The notes beneath the pieces were generated by a model. The model had not been told where the DNA came from. It worked only from the letters and a program-made list of their open reading frames with translations, and ran no database searches. From SUG2458 sp051872335 (GTDB taxonomy: Bacteria > Bacillota_I > Bacilli_A > RFN20 > CAG-826), in NCBI GenBank assembly GCA_051872335.1, contig JBJEDT010000025.1:124001-188000 (forward strand): a DNA stretch of 64,000 nt, given 5' to 3'. Made by a program: the position numbers and the translations under genes. Positions 36,899-45,285 of the stretch are shown here, in pieces. The stretch's first letter is position 1, and each line of letters opens with the position of its first letter.

Positions 36899-36929
36899 TT
36901 AATATGTACTAAGGTAGATATTTGTCGAT
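36899..36929 (-). promoter_or_regulatory. spoIIE promoter with Spo0A box
   Basis: The plus-strand TTTGTCGAT (36921-36929) matches the 0A-box TTTGTCGAA at 8 of 9 positions. Its complement supplies a TCGACA -35 (36923-36928), followed after 18 bp by TATTAA (36899-36904), so the box overlaps the -35. In Bacillus spoIIE is activated by Spo0A~P. Confidence 0.55.
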
Positions 36930-36972
36930 TCTTATTAATTATTAATTTTAAAATATATAAATAATTTAGATT

Positions 36973-36996
36973 AAAAAAAGTAGGTATGCACCTACT
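36973..36996 (-). terminator. Terminator after the divIC-like gene
   Basis: AGTAGGT/ACCTACT 7-bp stem with a 4-nt loop and a T7 tail on the minus strand, 6 bp past the stop. Confidence 0.85.
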
Positions 36997-37001
36997 ATTA
37001 A

Positions 37002-37277
37002 TTAGTTAGAAGGAAAGGAAATCACTATTCTACCACTACTCAATGAATCAACAGTTTCATCTTGTGTGAAATAATCAGTATAACTAGAATCACCACTTAA
37101 TGATTCACTTTGTTCGTGAGTCTTGATAATATTTTCCATTGTTTCTTTTAAAGCTATATTTTCTTTATAAACTCGATAAAAATAATAACTAGTAAATCCA
37201 ATTGCTAAAAGTGAGCATCCAAAAATAGCATAATAAACAAATCTTATCTTTTTATTTTTAAGTTTTGTATTAGGCAT
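37002..37277 (-). CDS. DivIC/FtsB-like small cell-division membrane protein
   Basis: 91 residues. A basic N-terminus (KLKNKKIR), one membrane segment (about 13-35) and a short coiled-coil-like stretch (YKENIALKETMENIIKTHEQ) form the bitopic layout of septum initiator proteins. It sits where divIC is found in Bacillus (between yabQ and spoIIE) once the hydrogenase block is set aside. The C-terminal half is serine- and acid-rich and not typical, so the assignment relies on position and topology. The start uses GAGGTGATT before an internal ATG. Confidence 0.55.
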   Translation of the reverse strand: MPNTKLKNKKIRFVYYAIFGCSLLAIGFTSYYFYRVYKENIALKETMENIIKTHEQSESLSGDSSYTDYFTQDETVDSLSSGRIVISFPSN

Positions 37278-37378
37278 TAGAATCACCTCACTTATCATCT
37301 ATAATATAACATTATTTTTTTATTTATAACAATAACCAAAAGTTAATTAATAAATTTTCACTTCAATTTTTACTCTAT

Positions 37379-37410
37379 AAAAATAGCCTAGCTAAATTTT
37401 AGCCAGGCTA
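37379..37410 (-). terminator. Terminator of the hydrogenase operon
   Basis: Stem TAGCCTGGCTAAA/TTTAGCTAGGCTA with one internal G-T pair and a T5 tail on the minus strand, 8 bp past the hydA stop. Confidence 0.88.
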
Positions 37411-37417
37411 GATTATA

Positions 37418-39136
37418 TTAGTCATCTATTTTATAAGTTCTATGTAGTAATTCATGAGCAACATGAGAAGATGGTTTTTCTAGATATTCTTCATATAGTT
37501 TTTTAATTGAAGGATTTTCACAAGAAATACGAACTGATTTATTTGTATCAATAGTTTGTAAACCTTCTCTACGTGCTTTAATAACTTTAACATGTGGAGT
37601 TACTTTATGAAGTGGTTGACCTCCTCCATTTACACATCCTCCAGGACATGCCATAACTTCAATTGCATCATAAGTTGCTGTACCTTCTTTAATTTCTTCT
37701 AGAATTCTTCTAGCATTAGCAAGCCCAGAGACAACACATAAATGCAATTGCTTACCACCTAAATCAACATAAGCATGTTTAGTATTTGTATATCCTTGCA
37801 TACCATAAAATTCAATTTCGTGTGGAAATTCATTGGTTGTTAACATACAAGCAGTTCTAACGGCAGCTTCCATAACACCACCAGTATTACCAAAGATATC
37901 AGCAGCACCTGTAGATTCTCCTAAAGGAGCATCAAAAGTACCTTCATCACAAGTAGCTAAATCAATACCATAACGTTTTAACATATTAGCAAATTCTTTG
38001 ACTGAAAGTGAATAATCTGTTGGTTGAAGTCCTCTAACTTTCATTTCTTCACGAGCAGCTTCAGATTTTTTAGCAATACATGGCATTAATGAAACTACAA
38101 CAATCTTACTTGGATCTATTCCTTCTTTTTCTGCATAATAAGTTTTACAAACTGCACTAAACATTTCTTGTGGAGATTTACAAGAAGATGGTAAATTAAT
38201 TAATTCTGGATATTGAGTTTCAATAAACTTAACCCAACCTGGACAACAAGAAGTAATTAAAGGTAAATTTTTATTTTCACTTACTCTTTGTAATAATTCA
38301 GCAGTTTCTTCCATAATAGTTAAGTCAGCACCAAAGTTTGTATCAAAAACTTTCTTAAAGCCCATCATTCTCAAAGCAGTAATCATTTTACCAGTAACAT
38401 CAGTTCCTGGAGGTAAACTAAATGGTTCACCTAATGCAACTCTAACAGAAGGAGCAGTTTGTATGACAACAAATTTTTCTGGATCGTTTAATTCTTCTTC
38501 AACTCTATATGTATCATCAACTTGTAATAAAGCGCCAGTAGGACATACTTGAACACATTGACCACAGTTAACACAATCATGAGGTTCAGAAATTAAAGTA
38601 GCAAATCCACGTTGAGAAGCAGAAATTGCTCCAATACTTTGAATCTTTTCACAAACGGCTGTACAACGATTACATAAAATACATTTACTTGGGTTTCTAA
38701 TAATTGCACCACTTGTAATAACTTCATTAGGATGTGATAATGGAGCATCAAAGCTTATACGTTTTATACCTAGTTCAATAGCTAAGTCTTGAAGTCCGCA
38801 ATGACCACTTTTTTCACAAGCTAAACAATCATTAGGGTGATTAGATAATAATAATTCAACAATTGTTTTTCTTTCTCTTCTAACTCGAGGTGTATTTGTA
38901 AATACTTCCATACCCTCAGTAATATTTGTAGCACATGCAGGAACTAAAGTTCTTCTGCCCTTTACTTCTACAACACAAACTCTACAAGAAGCAGGTTTAT
39001 GTTCAAAGTTAGCTTCTTCTTTTTTTAGATAACATAATGTAGGAATTCTAATACCATGCTTTTTAGCAACAGCAAGAATAGTTAAAGAAGAGTCTTCTTG
39101 ATATTCAAATCCATTAATTTTAATATTAACTAACAT
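37418..39136 (-). CDS. hydA: [FeFe] hydrogenase catalytic subunit
   Basis: 572 residues. It produces H2 from reduced ferredoxin and NADH in a HydABC complex. An N-terminal [2Fe-2S] domain (CxxxxxxxxxxxCRVC, then C) leads to an HxxxCxxCxxxxxC cluster (HPNDCLACEKSGHC) and two [4Fe-4S] motifs (CILCNRCTAVCE and CVNCGQCVQVCP). The H-cluster motifs TSCCPGW, MPCIAKKSE and EVMACPGGCVNGGGQP complete the enzyme. The small-subunit-like tail is present. It is the third gene of hydC-hydB-hydA, with AAGGAGG before the ATG. Confidence 0.96.
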   Translation of the reverse strand: MLVNIKINGFEYQEDSSLTILAVAKKHGIRIPTLCYLKKEEANFEHKPASCRVCVVEVKGRRTLVPACATNITEGMEVFTNTPRVRRERKTIVELLLSNHPNDCLACEKSGHCGLQDLAIELGIKRISFDAPLSHPNEVITSGAIIRNPSKCILCNRCTAVCEKIQSIGAISASQRGFATLISEPHDCVNCGQCVQVCPTGALLQVDDTYRVEEELNDPEKFVVIQTAPSVRVALGEPFSLPPGTDVTGKMITALRMMGFKKVFDTNFGADLTIMEETAELLQRVSENKNLPLITSCCPGWVKFIETQYPELINLPSSCKSPQEMFSAVCKTYYAEKEGIDPSKIVVVSLMPCIAKKSEAAREEMKVRGLQPTDYSLSVKEFANMLKRYGIDLATCDEGTFDAPLGESTGAADIFGNTGGVMEAAVRTACMLTTNEFPHEIEFYGMQGYTNTKHAYVDLGGKQLHLCVVSGLANARRILEEIKEGTATYDAIEVMACPGGCVNGGGQPLHKVTPHVKVIKARREGLQTIDTNKSVRISCENPSIKKLYEEYLEKPSSHVAHELLHRTYKIDD

Positions 39137-39150
39137 CTCTTTACTCCTCC

Positions 39151-41052
39151 TTATTTGACAATTGCTTTTGGCTTAGCAGGACACTTAGATTCACAAGTTC
39201 CACATTTAATACATTTTGCTGTATCTATTGCATAAGCAAATAAGCGTTCATTTTTAGCTGGTTTATCAGTTTTATAAATTGCTCCAACAGGACAGTTACG
39301 AGCACATAAACCACAACCTAAACAATTTTCTTTTTTAATTGAATAATTTAATAAATTACGGCATGAACCAGCTGGACATTTTTTATCAACAATGTGAGCA
39401 ATGTATTCATCTCTAAAACTATGTAATGTAGATAAAACAGGATTTGGTGCAGATTGACCTAACGCACATAATGAAGAATCTTTAATAACATTTGCAAGGT
39501 TTTCTAATTCTTCAAGATCTTCCATTGTACCATTACCATCAGTAATTTTAGTTAGAATTTGTAACATACGTTTGTTACCAACTCTACAAGGTGTACATTT
39601 ACCACATGATTCCTCAACAGTAAATTCAAGATAGAATTTAGCAATGTTAACCATACAATCATCTTCATCAAGAACAATCATACCACCACTACCCATCATT
39701 GAGCCACGTGCAACAAGATTATCATAATCGATTTCTGTATCTAAATCTTTTTCTGTTAAACAACCACCACTAGGTCCACCTGTTTGAACAGCTTTAAATT
39801 TCTTTCCGTTTTTAATTCCACCACCGATATCATAAATGATTTCACGTAGTGTAGTTCCCATAGGTACTTCAACTAAACCAACATTATTGATTTTTCCAGC
39901 TAAAGCAAATACCTTAGTTCCTTTAGATTTATCTGTACCAATAGCATTAAAAGCATCAGCTCCATTTAAAATAATAAATGGAATATTAGCCCATGTTTCA
40001 ACATTATTTACGTTTGTTGGTTTACCAAATAATCCTTTTACAGCAGGGAATGGAGGTTTTAAAGTAGGTTCACCTCTAGAGCCTTCAATTGAGTGAATAA
40101 GAGCTGTTTCTTCTCCACAAACGAAAGCACCAGCACCATATTTAATATTAATATGGAAATTAAAACCAGAACCCATGATATTATCACCGAGTAAACCTAA
40201 CTCAGTTGCTTGCTCAATAGCAACTTGTAAACGATGAACAGCTAATGGATATTCAGCACGAATATAAATTTCACCTTCATCAGAACCAATTGTATAACCA
40301 GCAATTGCCATTGATTCTAATACTGAATGAGGATCACCTTCAAGAATTGAACGATCCATAAATGCACCTGGGTCACCTTCATCAGCATTACAAATAATAT
40401 ATTTCTTATCACTTTTTGAATCACGAGCAAATTTCCATTTTAATCCAGTAGAGAAACCAGCGCCTCCTCTACCTCTTAATCCTGATTTCATAACTTCGTC
40501 AATTACTTGATCAGGTGTCATATCAAATAATACTTTTGCTAAAGCTTGATAACCTTTAGTAGCAATAGATTCAGCAATTACTTCAGGGTTAATAAAGCCA
40601 CAATTTCTTAAAGCAATACGATTTTGTTTTTTATAAAAATTGATATCATCTTGAAGTTTAACAGTTTCACCATTTACATTACGATATAATAAACGTTTTA
40701 CTATCTCATGTTGGCAAATGTGTTTTTCAATAATTTCTTCACAATCTTCGACTTTAACTTTTGTATAAAAAGTATGATCAGGATAAACTTTTACAATTGG
40801 TCCACGTTCACAGAAACCAAAACATCCTGCCATTGTGACTTCGACTTTATCTTCAACACCAAATTTCTTTGCTGCTTCTTTTAATTTTTCAATAATTTGT
40901 AAAGAGTTTGAAGATGTACAACCTGTACCACCACAAACTGAAATACAATATTTTGTAGGAGTTTCTTCATATTTACTTTTAATGTCTAATAAATCTTTAA
41001 CATTATCATACATTTTAAGTAAATCTTTACGAGAATTAATTTTCTTACACAT
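39151..41052 (-). CDS. hydB: Hydrogenase flavoprotein subunit (NuoF-like)
   Basis: 633 residues. It carries FMN and iron-sulfur centres and exchanges electrons with NAD. An N-terminal thioredoxin-like [2Fe-2S] domain (CGGTGC, then GCFGFCERG) is followed by the NuoF core with GRGGAGFSTGLKW (NADH/FMN loop) and GAGAFVCGEETALI. SCGKCTPCRVG ligates the N3-type cluster. A C-terminal ferredoxin domain has two 4Fe-4S motifs (CLGCGLCARNCP and CIKCGTCESKCP). The architecture matches bifurcating HydB. It lies 14 bp before hydA. Confidence 0.95.
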   Translation of the reverse strand: MCKKINSRKDLLKMYDNVKDLLDIKSKYEETPTKYCISVCGGTGCTSSNSLQIIEKLKEAAKKFGVEDKVEVTMAGCFGFCERGPIVKVYPDHTFYTKVKVEDCEEIIEKHICQHEIVKRLLYRNVNGETVKLQDDINFYKKQNRIALRNCGFINPEVIAESIATKGYQALAKVLFDMTPDQVIDEVMKSGLRGRGGAGFSTGLKWKFARDSKSDKKYIICNADEGDPGAFMDRSILEGDPHSVLESMAIAGYTIGSDEGEIYIRAEYPLAVHRLQVAIEQATELGLLGDNIMGSGFNFHINIKYGAGAFVCGEETALIHSIEGSRGEPTLKPPFPAVKGLFGKPTNVNNVETWANIPFIILNGADAFNAIGTDKSKGTKVFALAGKINNVGLVEVPMGTTLREIIYDIGGGIKNGKKFKAVQTGGPSGGCLTEKDLDTEIDYDNLVARGSMMGSGGMIVLDEDDCMVNIAKFYLEFTVEESCGKCTPCRVGNKRMLQILTKITDGNGTMEDLEELENLANVIKDSSLCALGQSAPNPVLSTLHSFRDEYIAHIVDKKCPAGSCRNLLNYSIKKENCLGCGLCARNCPVGAIYKTDKPAKNERLFAYAIDTAKCIKCGTCESKCPAKPKAIVK

Positions 41053-41065
41053 ATGCTTTACCTCC

Positions 41066-41530
41066 CTAATATTCAGCTAAGATTTTTTCAACATCATCAG
41101 GTGTGATATTGCCATATGTCTTATCATTGATTTGCATTACTGGAGCAAGTCCACAAGCTCCAACACATCTTAAAGTTGTTAATGAGAACTTACCATCATA
41201 TGTAGTTTCACCATTCTTAATTTTGAGAATTTCTTCAACTTTTTCTAAAATCTTACCAGAACCTCTAACAAAGCATGCTGTTCCTAAACAAACACTAATT
41301 ACATATTGTCCTTTAGGTTCCATTCTGAAATAAGAATAGAAAGTTACAACCCCATAAACTTTCGATACATTGATTTTAAGTTTTTTTGCAATATGACTTT
41401 GTACAACCATTGGTAGATAACCAAAAATATGTTGTGCGCGGTGTAAAATAGCAATTAATTCAGTCTTATCATAATTGAGTGTTTCAATAAATTCATCTAA
41501 TTCTTGAAACATTTCTTCATTTGTTCTCAT
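41066..41530 (-). CDS. hydC: Hydrogenase NuoE-like [2Fe-2S] subunit
   Basis: 154 residues with a helical N-terminus and a thioredoxin-like ferredoxin domain. The four cluster cysteines are visible in SVCLGTACFVRG (two) and TLRCVGACGLAP (two). It is the small subunit of NADH-linked [FeFe] hydrogenases and the first gene of the operon. The ATG preceded by AGGAGG is preferred over a TTG two codons upstream. The downstream gap to hydB is 13 bp. Confidence 0.94.
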   Translation of the reverse strand: MRTNEEMFQELDEFIETLNYDKTELIAILHRAQHIFGYLPMVVQSHIAKKLKINVSKVYGVVTFYSYFRMEPKGQYVISVCLGTACFVRGSGKILEKVEEILKIKNGETTYDGKFSLTTLRCVGACGLAPVMQINDKTYGNITPDDVEKILAEY

Positions 41531-41568
41531 ATACAACCTCCTATCAATAAAATAATACTGATTTCTTA

Positions 41569-41597
41569 ATTATACAATTTTCGACATAAAAAATAAA
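41569..41597 (-). promoter_or_regulatory. Candidate hydrogenase promoter with 0A-box-like TGTCGAA
   Basis: Minus-strand TATAAT at 41569-41574 with a weak TTTATT -35 at 41592-41597 (17-bp spacer). A perfect TGTCGAA lies in the spacer (41580-41586). Confidence 0.4.
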
Positions 41598-41622
41598 GTA
41601 AAAGTATCTTTACCTTTACTTT
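41588..41622 (-). terminator. Terminator of the ABC transporter genes
   Basis: 12-bp stem AAAGTAAAGGTA/TACTTTTACTTT (one G-T pair) with an AAGA loop and a T-rich tail on the minus strand, 15 bp past the permease stop. Confidence 0.85.
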
Positions 41623-41636
41623 ATAACATTTAAAAA

Positions 41637-42395
41637 TTATTTCAATAGGAAACTATTAATCTTCTTAAAAATAAATGAAATTATTAGTACAAATATAATA
41701 GTAATCAATGAATAACTAAAGATTGGTATCATGTTTGTTGGATCGTTTCTTTGAGCAGCTAGTATTGCACTACCCAACCCCAATGAGGTATTACCAGTTA
41801 AGATTTCTGCCATAATTTCTATTTTAAAAGATAATGCAAAACTACTTGAGATACCTAGAAGGATATATTTATAAATTAATGGAACTTCTAGTTTCATTAT
41901 ATTTCTAAAATTTTTCCCTCCATCAAGAAGCATGTTATCCATTAAATCTTTATCTATATTTTTTATGCCACTTGCAATAGAGTCATAGATAATAGGAAAA
42001 GATAATAAAATAACCATTAATATAGGAGCATTTTTAGCACCAACCAAAACTAGAAAAAAGAAAACTAATGTTGCTGTAGGTATAGCCTTTAAAGTTGTAA
42101 TGATTGGTTTCATAAAGTTGTAAAAGAATTCAAAATTTCCAGCAATAATGCCAAAAATTAAAGCTAATATGAAAGATATAATAAAACCAATAAAAACTTT
42201 TAAAAAGCTAAAACCAATACATTTATAAATATAACTTCCACCTAATATTTTAAAAGTATTTTGAAAAACTAATAATGGATTAGGAAAAATCATGATACTT
42301 TCTTCAATACATAAAGATACAATCCACCATAAAAGAAAGATAACTATAATGCCGATAGTAAAGGCTACATATTTATTTGAAATAAATTTCTTCAC
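41637..42395 (-). CDS. ABC transporter permease (SsuC/TauC-type)
   Basis: About 252 residues with six membrane segments. A BPD_transp_1 EAA-type loop (NMLLDGGKNFRNIMKLEVPLIYKYIL) is near residue 160. It resembles permeases for sulfonate, nitrate or thiamine-precursor uptake. The start is taken as a GTG with AGGTG 6 nt upstream; another GTG lies three codons earlier. It overlaps the end of the binding-protein gene. No ATP-binding subunit is encoded nearby, so the transporter must use one from elsewhere. Confidence 0.78.
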   Translation of the reverse strand: MKKFISNKYVAFTIGIIVIFLLWWIVSLCIEESIMIFPNPLLVFQNTFKILGGSYIYKCIGFSFLKVFIGFIISFILALIFGIIAGNFEFFYNFMKPIITTLKAIPTATLVFFFLVLVGAKNAPILMVILLSFPIIYDSIASGIKNIDKDLMDNMLLDGGKNFRNIMKLEVPLIYKYILLGISSSFALSFKIEIMAEILTGNTSLGLGSAILAAQRNDPTNMIPIFSYSLITIIFVLIISFIFKKINSFLLK

Positions 42396-43326
42396 TTGTA
42401 GCACCTAAACCAAATAAGGAAATAAAATTATCGATTGATTCTTTATTACTAAATGCTTCTTTATAGCCTAAACCCAATCCATTGTTATCTTGTAAAACAG
42501 CTTTTGCAGCATTAGAATTAATTTGGAAAATAGAAGTTACTTCTTCAGATGATAATTGATCCATACTTTCTTTAACGATGCTTGGATTTTCTAAAGCCTC
42601 ATTAATAGATTCGTGTAAGTTATCTAAATATGCTTTGAGCATTTTATTATAATCTTTATCATCACTTTTTCTAACAAATAAAGAAGCTTGAACTAATTCT
42701 TTATTATTAGTTCTTTCTTTATATTCATCTTGAATATTTTTATAAATAGAAGCTTTTCCATATGTTGGAGCACTTGTGTTATTTAAAATCGTATACAAAG
42801 CAGGTTGAGCTAAGAAAACATAATCAACGTCTGAAGAGGTTGCAACATTTTTTCCAGAAGCCAAACATTGAGCTGCAGCAGTTGCATTTGTAACATATTC
42901 AATATTAGCGTCAAAATCATTTCCATATAAATAATGGAATAATAAATCAGGTGTTTGACTTTGTCCAAATAAGACAATCTTATCACCTTCATTCATAACT
43001 CCATCTTCATCTTTTCCTGTTGATGCAATAAAGAAATTACCAAAAGTAATATTGGATGCAAGTAAATAAGGTGCTCCATTATTTATTGCTTTAATTCCAG
43101 AAACAGTATCAATAACTACAATATCTTTATCAGAAGATGAAGTCATCATCGCTACAATATTTGAAGGTGTACTATTTGTTTCAAAATTTGCATTTCCAAC
43201 TTCTTTATAAAAAGCAATTGAAGGAGCTCCTGTAGGAGCAACAATTTTTAAAGAAGATGTATCAACTGGAGCACAAGATGCTAAACTTCCAATTAATAAG
43301 GCAATTAATAGTTTATTTTTTTTCAT
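42373..43326 (-). CDS. ABC transporter substrate-binding lipoprotein (NMT1/SsuA-like)
   Basis: 317 residues. A signal peptide with lipobox LLIGSLASC gives a predicted lipid anchor at Cys-18. The mature part starts LKIVAPTGAPSIAFYKEV, typical of type 2 periplasmic-binding folds in the NMT1/SsuA/TauA group. The ligand is unknown. The start is the ATG before KKNKLLIALLIG, with GGGA upstream; longer frames have no signal peptide. It is the first gene of the operon, with a Crp-type site centred about 41.5 bp before its inferred transcription start. Confidence 0.75.
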   Translation of the reverse strand: MKKNKLLIALLIGSLASCAPVDTSSLKIVAPTGAPSIAFYKEVGNANFETNSTPSNIVAMMTSSSDKDIVVIDTVSGIKAINNGAPYLLASNITFGNFFIASTGKDEDGVMNEGDKIVLFGQSQTPDLLFHYLYGNDFDANIEYVTNATAAAQCLASGKNVATSSDVDYVFLAQPALYTILNNTSAPTYGKASIYKNIQDEYKERTNNKELVQASLFVRKSDDKDYNKMLKAYLDNLHESINEALENPSIVKESMDQLSSEEVTSIFQINSNAAKAVLQDNNGLGLGYKEAFSNKESIDNFISLFGLGATSEEIYFK

Positions 43327-43365
43327 AATATATTCCCAAATAATCATCAAGACTATTTTCCTTTC

Positions 43366-43414
43366 TTGATTATTATAATAATAATTACTATAATTATATG
43401 TGATTTTAATCACA
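43366..43414. promoter_or_regulatory. Divergent promoters with perfect Crp/Fnr-type palindrome
   Basis: Plus strand: TTGATT (43366-43371), 17 bp, TATAAT (43389-43394). Minus strand: TATAAT at 43372-43377. TGTGATTTTAATCACA at 43399-43414 is a perfect TGTGA-N6-TCACA site. It lies just past the plus-strand start, and near -41.5 of the minus-strand start. Confidence 0.7.
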
Positions 43415-43422
43415 GGTGTATT

Positions 43423-44010
43423 ATGGAAAAAAATATCTTAAATTTATTAAACGAATCTGAAAAAAGTAAATTATTTTATAAAAAAATTTCAAAAGATGAA
43501 ATCCTTTTTAATGAAGGAGATAAGTGTCATAGTATTGGTATTTTAATAAATGGCGAACTTATTATTTCTTCATATACATTTAATGGAAATGAAATAGTTT
43601 TTAATATTATCAAAGAAAATGATATATTTGGAAATAATTTAATTTTTTCGACTAACCCATTTTATAAAGGAAATATTAGAGCAAAAAAAGATTCACTAAT
43701 TGCTTTCATTAATGAATCTTTATTAATAGATATTTTATCTTCTAATCAACTATTTTTAAAAGCTTATTTACGATTGCAATCTGATAATGCAAAGTCTCTA
43801 AATGATAAGATTAAATTATTATCTTTTAAAAACGTTGAAGAACGATTCATTTATTATCTTTATATCAATAATAATGAAATAACTTTTTCTAGTGTGACAT
43901 CCTTAGCATCATTTCTAAATATTGAAAGAGAAACTTTGTCACGTCTTATTAGTAGATTAGTAAATGATAAAATTATTAAAAGAGATAACAATCATATTAT
44001 TTTGCTCTAA
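43423..44010 (+). CDS. Crp/Fnr-family transcriptional regulator
   Basis: 196 residues. An N-terminal cyclic-nucleotide-binding-type beta barrel (about 15-115, FNEGDKCHSIGILINGEL) is followed by a C-terminal winged helix (about 140-196, SVTSLASFLNIERETLSRLISRLVNDKII). Only one cysteine is present in the sensor domain, so an Fnr-like oxygen-sensing cluster is unlikely. It is divergent from the ABC lipoprotein gene. The start follows AGGTG, and a perfect palindromic site lies 9 bp upstream, implying autorepression. It probably activates the transporter operon. Confidence 0.85.
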   Translation: MEKNILNLLNESEKSKLFYKKISKDEILFNEGDKCHSIGILINGELIISSYTFNGNEIVFNIIKENDIFGNNLIFSTNPFYKGNIRAKKDSLIAFINESLLIDILSSNQLFLKAYLRLQSDNAKSLNDKIKLLSFKNVEERFIYYLYINNNEITFSSVTSLASFLNIERETLSRLISRLVNDKIIKRDNNHIILL

Positions 44011-44011
44011 A

Positions 44012-44425
44012 TTATTTTTCATTATTTTTCTTATTGTGATCTTTTTTAAAAAAATCGTATAATTTAGATTTTTTAAAAGATGTGCTTATTTTATCTTTGA
44101 TTTTTTTAAATACTTTGTCATTTAGAAAATTTAATATTTTTTCATGAAATTTATTAAATTTTGGAGCATAAAACTTAACATATATAAATAAACCTAATGC
44201 TATACATAAAAGATAATAAATACTTAATTTACCATTACATATATTTACTAAAAATAAGAAATATAAATATGAAAAAGAAATAAATAAAGGTACTTCTAAG
44301 ATAAATCTTTTAAATGTTCCTTCCCATTTATAAAATATCCGATTAAACACATACCATAAATGAGTAAAAATAAAACCAAAAAAGATTGATCCAATTAGAG
44401 CTTGAAACTGTTGAAGTAAAGTCAT
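44012..44425 (-). CDS. yabQ: Spore cortex biosynthesis protein YabQ
   Basis: 137 residues with four hydrophobic segments (about 5-25, 40-62, 70-88 and nearby), then a lysine-rich cytoplasmic tail. YabQ is needed for spore cortex formation in Bacillus and sits in the outer forespore membrane. The family assignment rests on topology, length and its place 2 bp after yabP. Its stop is 1 bp from the stop of the convergent regulator gene. The ribosome binding site is weak, so translation may depend on yabP. Confidence 0.75.
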   Translation of the reverse strand: MTLLQQFQALIGSIFFGFIFTHLWYVFNRIFYKWEGTFKRFILEVPLFISFSYLYFLFLVNICNGKLSIYYLLCIALGLFIYVKFYAPKFNKFHEKILNFLNDKVFKKIKDKISTSFKKSKLYDFFKKDHNKKNNEK

Positions 44426-44427
44426 TA

Positions 44428-44706
44428 CTATTTAAATAACTTTTTTATAAATGATTCTTTACTTTCTTTTCCTTTACCAACATAAGAGACACTATCAATT
44501 GTACCTTTAATTAATAGTGTCCCACTATCCATATTCATTGTGCCAATTGCTAAATCATTTCCTGTTACATGTAAAAAACCCATTACTGTATCAAGCAAAA
44601 ACTCTTTATGATCAAAACTATCAATCTTTTTAACTCCTGTAATTGAAACTTGTTTACGTTCAGTGATTGTAATTGTATGTGTTAAATTACTTTCAGATAA
44701 TTCCAT
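44428..44706 (-). CDS. yabP: Sporulation protein YabP
   Basis: 92 residues with the YabP/YqfC fold pattern (HTITITERKQVSITGVKKIDSFDHKEFLLDT), then TVMGFLHVTGNDLAI and a small beta C-terminus. YabP is a sporulation protein in the same operon as yabQ in Bacillus, expressed under sigma-E. AAAGGGG precedes the ATG but can pair into a hairpin with upstream sequence. A sigma-E-like promoter is visible between spoVT and this gene. Confidence 0.85.
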   Translation of the reverse strand: MELSESNLTHTITITERKQVSITGVKKIDSFDHKEFLLDTVMGFLHVTGNDLAIGTMNMDSGTLLIKGTIDSVSYVGKGKESKESFIKKLFK

Positions 44707-44722
44707 ATATTAACCCCTTTTA

Positions 44723-44752
44723 ACGATATGCTAAAAGGAAAGGTATTATAAC
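44723..44752 (-). promoter_or_regulatory. Candidate sigma-E promoter of yabPQ
   Basis: Minus-strand GTTATAAT (44745-44752), a 14-bp spacer and CATATCGT (44723-44730). This resembles the sigma-E elements GTCATATT and CATACANT at 6 of 8 positions each. Confidence 0.4.
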
Positions 44753-44754
44753 TT

Positions 44755-45279
44755 TTATTGTCGAATAAATGCTGTTAATAGATTTCTAAATGACATTAGT
44801 ATTTTATTTTCTTCATTTGATAAAGGAGTAGAAGAAAAAACTATTAAACAACCAAAAAGCTCAGAATCATAAGCTAAAGGATAAGCAAAAAAATTATAAT
44901 ATTTACCCTCACTATTCAAGTCCTCGTGAATAAATTGCGTTGTTTTTCTTTTTTCTATTTCATCTTGTACATGAATAGATATTTCTTTATTAATGATATT
45001 GTTATAAATAGAATCACTATTAACACATATTACTTTATTTTTTGAACATAAAGCTATGTGATAATGAAGCTCTTTATATAAAGAATCAATAATTAAACTT
45101 AATTCTTTTATATTCTGTACATATGTATCATGAAGAGAAACAGTAACTGTATCATCTTCAATATTATAAGAAACAACTACCCTATCTCCTTCTTTAAGTC
45201 TCATTTTATTTCTTATTAATTTAGGAATTACTATCCTTCCTAGTTCGTCTATTCTTCTAATAGTTCCTATTTTTTCCAT
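44755..45279 (-). CDS. spoVT: Stage V sporulation protein T
   Basis: 174 residues. An N-terminal AbrB-type swapped-hairpin DNA-binding domain (1-50, GTIRRIDELGRIVIPKLIRNKMRLKEGDRV) is followed by a GAF-like domain (about 60-174). SpoVT tunes sigma-G-dependent transcription in the forespore. It follows mfd as in Bacillus. The ribosome binding site AAGGAGG is very strong but lies inside the 3' arm of a terminator-like hairpin (45286-45319), implying conditional expression. Confidence 0.93.
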   Translation of the reverse strand: MEKIGTIRRIDELGRIVIPKLIRNKMRLKEGDRVVVSYNIEDDTVTVSLHDTYVQNIKELSLIIDSLYKELHYHIALCSKNKVICVNSDSIYNNIINKEISIHVQDEIEKRKTTQFIHEDLNSEGKYYNFFAYPLAYDSELFGCLIVFSSTPLSNEENKILMSFRNLLTAFIRQ

Positions 45280-45285
45280 ATAAAA

